Source: J054 sp965223095
GTDB taxonomy: Bacteria > Pseudomonadota > Gammaproteobacteria > Steroidobacterales > GCA-2729495
Direction of reading: 5' to 3'
Length of the DNA: 64,000 bases
NCBI GenBank assembly: GCA_965223095.1
Contig: OZ244979.1
Coordinates: 744,001 to 808,000 of the forward strand
Positions 62,011-64,000 of this stretch are shown in pieces; position 1 is the stretch's first letter; the number at the start of each line of letters is the position of its first letter. Under the pieces are notes generated by a model, which saw only the letters and a list, made by a program, of their open reading frames with translations, did no database searches and was not told the DNA's origin. A program made the translations under genes and the position numbers.

Positions 62011-64000
62011 GGACTAGGCAGCACGGACAAATCAGCCACGTCTAGAAAGAGAGCCTGTAGCGCACTGAGTAGGGCGAGCCGATTGGCGCGTTGCCTCGGA
62101 TCATCGGACATCACCATCACATCATCAAAAAACGCATCAACGGGCTCGCGCAAGCCTGCCAGTGTCGACAGGATGCCCGCATAGTCTCCGGCGGATTTTC
62201 GCTGCTGGTGATCATCGGCAATGGTCATCAAGGCTTGATGGAGATCGGTTTCCGCAGTTTCCACAAACAGATCACTATCGATTTTCGCGGTCTGATCTTC
62301 GGTGGCGTCGCGCAAGATGTTGGCAATTCGTTTATTCGCCTGGGCCAAGCTCGCCGCGTCCGGCAAGGCTAAAAATTTCTGTACCGCCAGGAGCCGTCGA
62401 TGGAAGTCAAAGGGTGATGCGGGTGAGCGTGCGCGGACGGCTGCGAACATTTCTCGGCTAATACGTCCGGACGCAGAGCCCGGCGCTTGGCCGTCGAGAT
62501 AGTAGGCGCGCAGACGGTCATTGATGAACTCGAACACCTCGTCTGCAAGTTCGGGGTTTTTCGTGGTGGATAGGGGCTGGGTCGCTAAAGCGGCGCGTAG
62601 GTACTTGGGCAAATCCAGCTCAATGCCCGACTCCACCAGAATGCGCACTAAACCCAAGGCGCTTCTGCGTAAACCAAAGGGATCTTTGTTACCGGTGGGT
62701 CTGTTGCCAGTCGCGAAAATGCCCGTCAAGGTATCCAAGCGGTCAGCGATGCCCAATACTTGGCCGGCCACCGTATCCGGTAATCGGTCCCCCGCATAAC
62801 GCGGCAGGTAATGCTGCTCGATGGCCTCCGCAACGCTCTGATCTTCGCCGTCTTCCAAGGCATAGTAGTAGCCGACCCGGCCCTGCAGTTCCGGGTATTC
62901 GCCCACCATCTGCGTGAGTAGGTCTGCCTTGGCAAGTTCAGCGGCGCGCCCGACTGCTTCGCAGAGTTTTTCCGCATCCTGTTCTTGTGCCGCGAAACTG
63001 GGATTTGTTGACAGCCCGCGGCCCAAGTCGGCAACGCGCGCGGATTTGTCAAACAAAGATCCCAGGTCTTTCTGAAAAACCACTTGCCGCAGTTTTTCCC
63101 GTCTTTCGGCAAGGCTTTGTTGTAAATCCTGTTGCCAGAAAAAAGCGGCATCGGCTAATCGCGGTCGCACGACCCGCTCGTTACCGCGGGATACTTGCTC
63201 GGGTTCAAGGCTGTCTAAATTGCTGATGGTGATGAAATGCGCCATCAGTTTTCCGTTATCACCGCGCACGGGAAAATAGCGCTGATGCTCTTGTAGCGTG
63301 GCGATCAATACTTCCTCGGGCAGCCGCAAGAATTCTTGATCGAAACGGCCACAAATGGGAACCGGCCATTCCACCAATCCCGTGACTTCTTCCAGCACAG
63401 CAGTTTCCACCACGGCTTTGCCGCCGAGCTCCGCGGCGGCGGCATGCACGAGTTCTTCGATGCGCGCTTGCCGGGTGGCGAAGTGGGGCAAAACATGACC
63501 GGTGCTGGTTAAACTGTTCACGTAATCGGAAGCAGTCTGCAGGGCAATTGCCTGTGGCGCGTGATAGCGATGTCCATGGGTTAGATTGCCGCTTTGGTGG
63601 CTCATGATTTCCGCGGCTACGACGTCCGTACCCAGCATGAGTGCGACCCAATGCACCGGGCGCACGAATTCAGCGTCCCCAGACCCCCAGCGCATGCGTT
63701 TAGGAATCGGCAGTTTTGCCAGGGCCGTGGCGACGATATCGGGCAACAGATCTTGCGCGGGTTGCCCAGCCTGCGTGCCGCGATACATGAGCCACTCGCC
63801 TTTGTCTGTCGTAAGCCTGTCTAGATCTTCGACTCTTAGCTTAAATCCATCGGCGAAGGCTTTGGCCGCTCGGCTTGGCTGCCCCTGCTCGTCAAAGGCG
63901 ATACGAACGGGCGGTCCACGCTTTTCAATTTGCTGCTCAGCTTGCTCTAACTGTAGATCATGAATCAGCAGGGCCAGTCGACGCGGTGTCGCAAAACATT
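62007..64000 (-). CDS. glyS: Glycyl-tRNA synthetase beta subunit, N-terminus beyond the window
   Basis: About 664 codons are visible; the frame runs off the right edge. Near the edge it reads FATPRRLALLIHDLQLEQAE and KRGPPVRIAFDEQGQPSRAA, the family's N-terminal region. Further in come VASGRFDQEFL-type and FGLRRSALGLVRILVESGIE motifs, and the C-terminus has PVDAFFDDVMVMSDDPRQRA. It works with the alpha subunit GlyQ, expected just outside. It heads the glyS-gmhB-plsC operon in this window. Confidence 0.96.
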   Translation of the reverse strand, partial: CFATPRRLALLIHDLQLEQAEQQIEKRGPPVRIAFDEQGQPSRAAKAFADGFKLRVEDLDRLTTDKGEWLMYRGTQAGQPAQDLLPDIVATALAKLPIPKRMRWGSGDAEFVRPVHWVALMLGTDVVAAEIMSHQSGNLTHGHRYHAPQAIALQTASDYVNSLTSTGHVLPHFATRQARIEELVHAAAAELGGKAVVETAVLEEVTGLVEWPVPICGRFDQEFLRLPEEVLIATLQEHQRYFPVRGDNGKLMAHFITISNLDSLEPEQVSRGNERVVRPRLADAAFFWQQDLQQSLAERREKLRQVVFQKDLGSLFDKSARVADLGRGLSTNPSFAAQEQDAEKLCEAVGRAAELAKADLLTQMVGEYPELQGRVGYYYALEDGEDQSVAEAIEQHYLPRYAGDRLPDTVAGQVLGIADRLDTLTGIFATGNRPTGNKDPFGLRRSALGLVRILVESGIELDLPKYLRAALATQPLSTTKNPELADEVFEFINDRLRAYYLDGQAPGSASGRISREMFAAVRARSPASPFDFHRRLLAVQKFLALPDAASLAQANKRIANILRDATEDQTAKIDSDLFVETAETDLHQALMTIADDHQQRKSAGDYAGILSTLAGLREPVDAFFDDVMVMSDDPRQRANRLALLSALQALFLDVADLSVLPSP

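Overview
The window is a chromosomal segment of a gammaproteobacterium and contains the replication-origin neighbourhood. This rests on gene content and order: rpmH-rnpA-yidC run leftward and dnaA-dnaN-recF-gyrB run rightward from about 54.3 kb. The atp operon, glmU-glmS, parAB, rsmG, mnmG and mnmE all lie on the minus strand to the left, and glyS-gmhB-plsC close the right end. PEP-CTERM-like proteins, a type IV pilus minor pilin operon and a large TonB receptor suggest a free-living, surface-associated environmental organism. Nothing in the sequence fixes the genus.

Layout. 1-1.8 kb: a MacB/FtsX-type ABC transporter (permease cut by the window edge). 2.1-15.2 kb: an accessory region with a LuxR-type regulator, three paralogous secreted proteins with YadA-head-like 15-residue repeats, two paralogous proteins with thrombospondin-3 and dockerin-like repeats, a RayT (REP-associated tyrosine) transposase inside short inverted repeats, two PEP-CTERM-like proteins (one resembling a cohesin), and a TonB-dependent receptor. 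This region is full of repeats: scattered copies of a 16-bp RayT-end motif, REP-like hairpins, a large perfect palindrome, and a fossil receptor C-terminus. 15.2-25.8 kb: glmS, glmU and the complete atpIBEFHAGDC operon. 26-28.6 kb: parB, parA, rsmG. 28.8-38.5 kb: acuI-like reductase, cytochrome c4-like protein, SIMPL-domain protein, and a peptide ABC transporter whose first gene overlaps mnmG. 38.6-47 kb: membrane diguanylate cyclase, hydrolase, and fimT-pilVWX-pilY1-pilE. 47.5-53.7 kb: mnmE, a hydrolase-OsmC fusion, an orphan periplasmic binding protein, yidC. 53.7-60.6 kb: origin core. 60.7-64 kb: plsC-like, gmhB, glyS (partial).

How the parts work together. Genes diverge on either side of dnaA, as expected of replication forks leaving an origin. 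ParA and ParB are encoded about 30 kb from two parS-like sites inside recF, which together make a complete segregation module. The usual origin-proximal block (mnmE-mnmG-rsmG-parA-parB-atp) is recognisable but split by two foreign cassettes, one for peptide uptake and redox and one for pili and signalling. yidD, usually found between rnpA and yidC, is absent. The most unusual material is the 2-15 kb repeat-rich surface-protein region. There a RayT unit, its solo ends, and matched upstream elements of the dockerin-like genes suggest repeated duplication and element movement.
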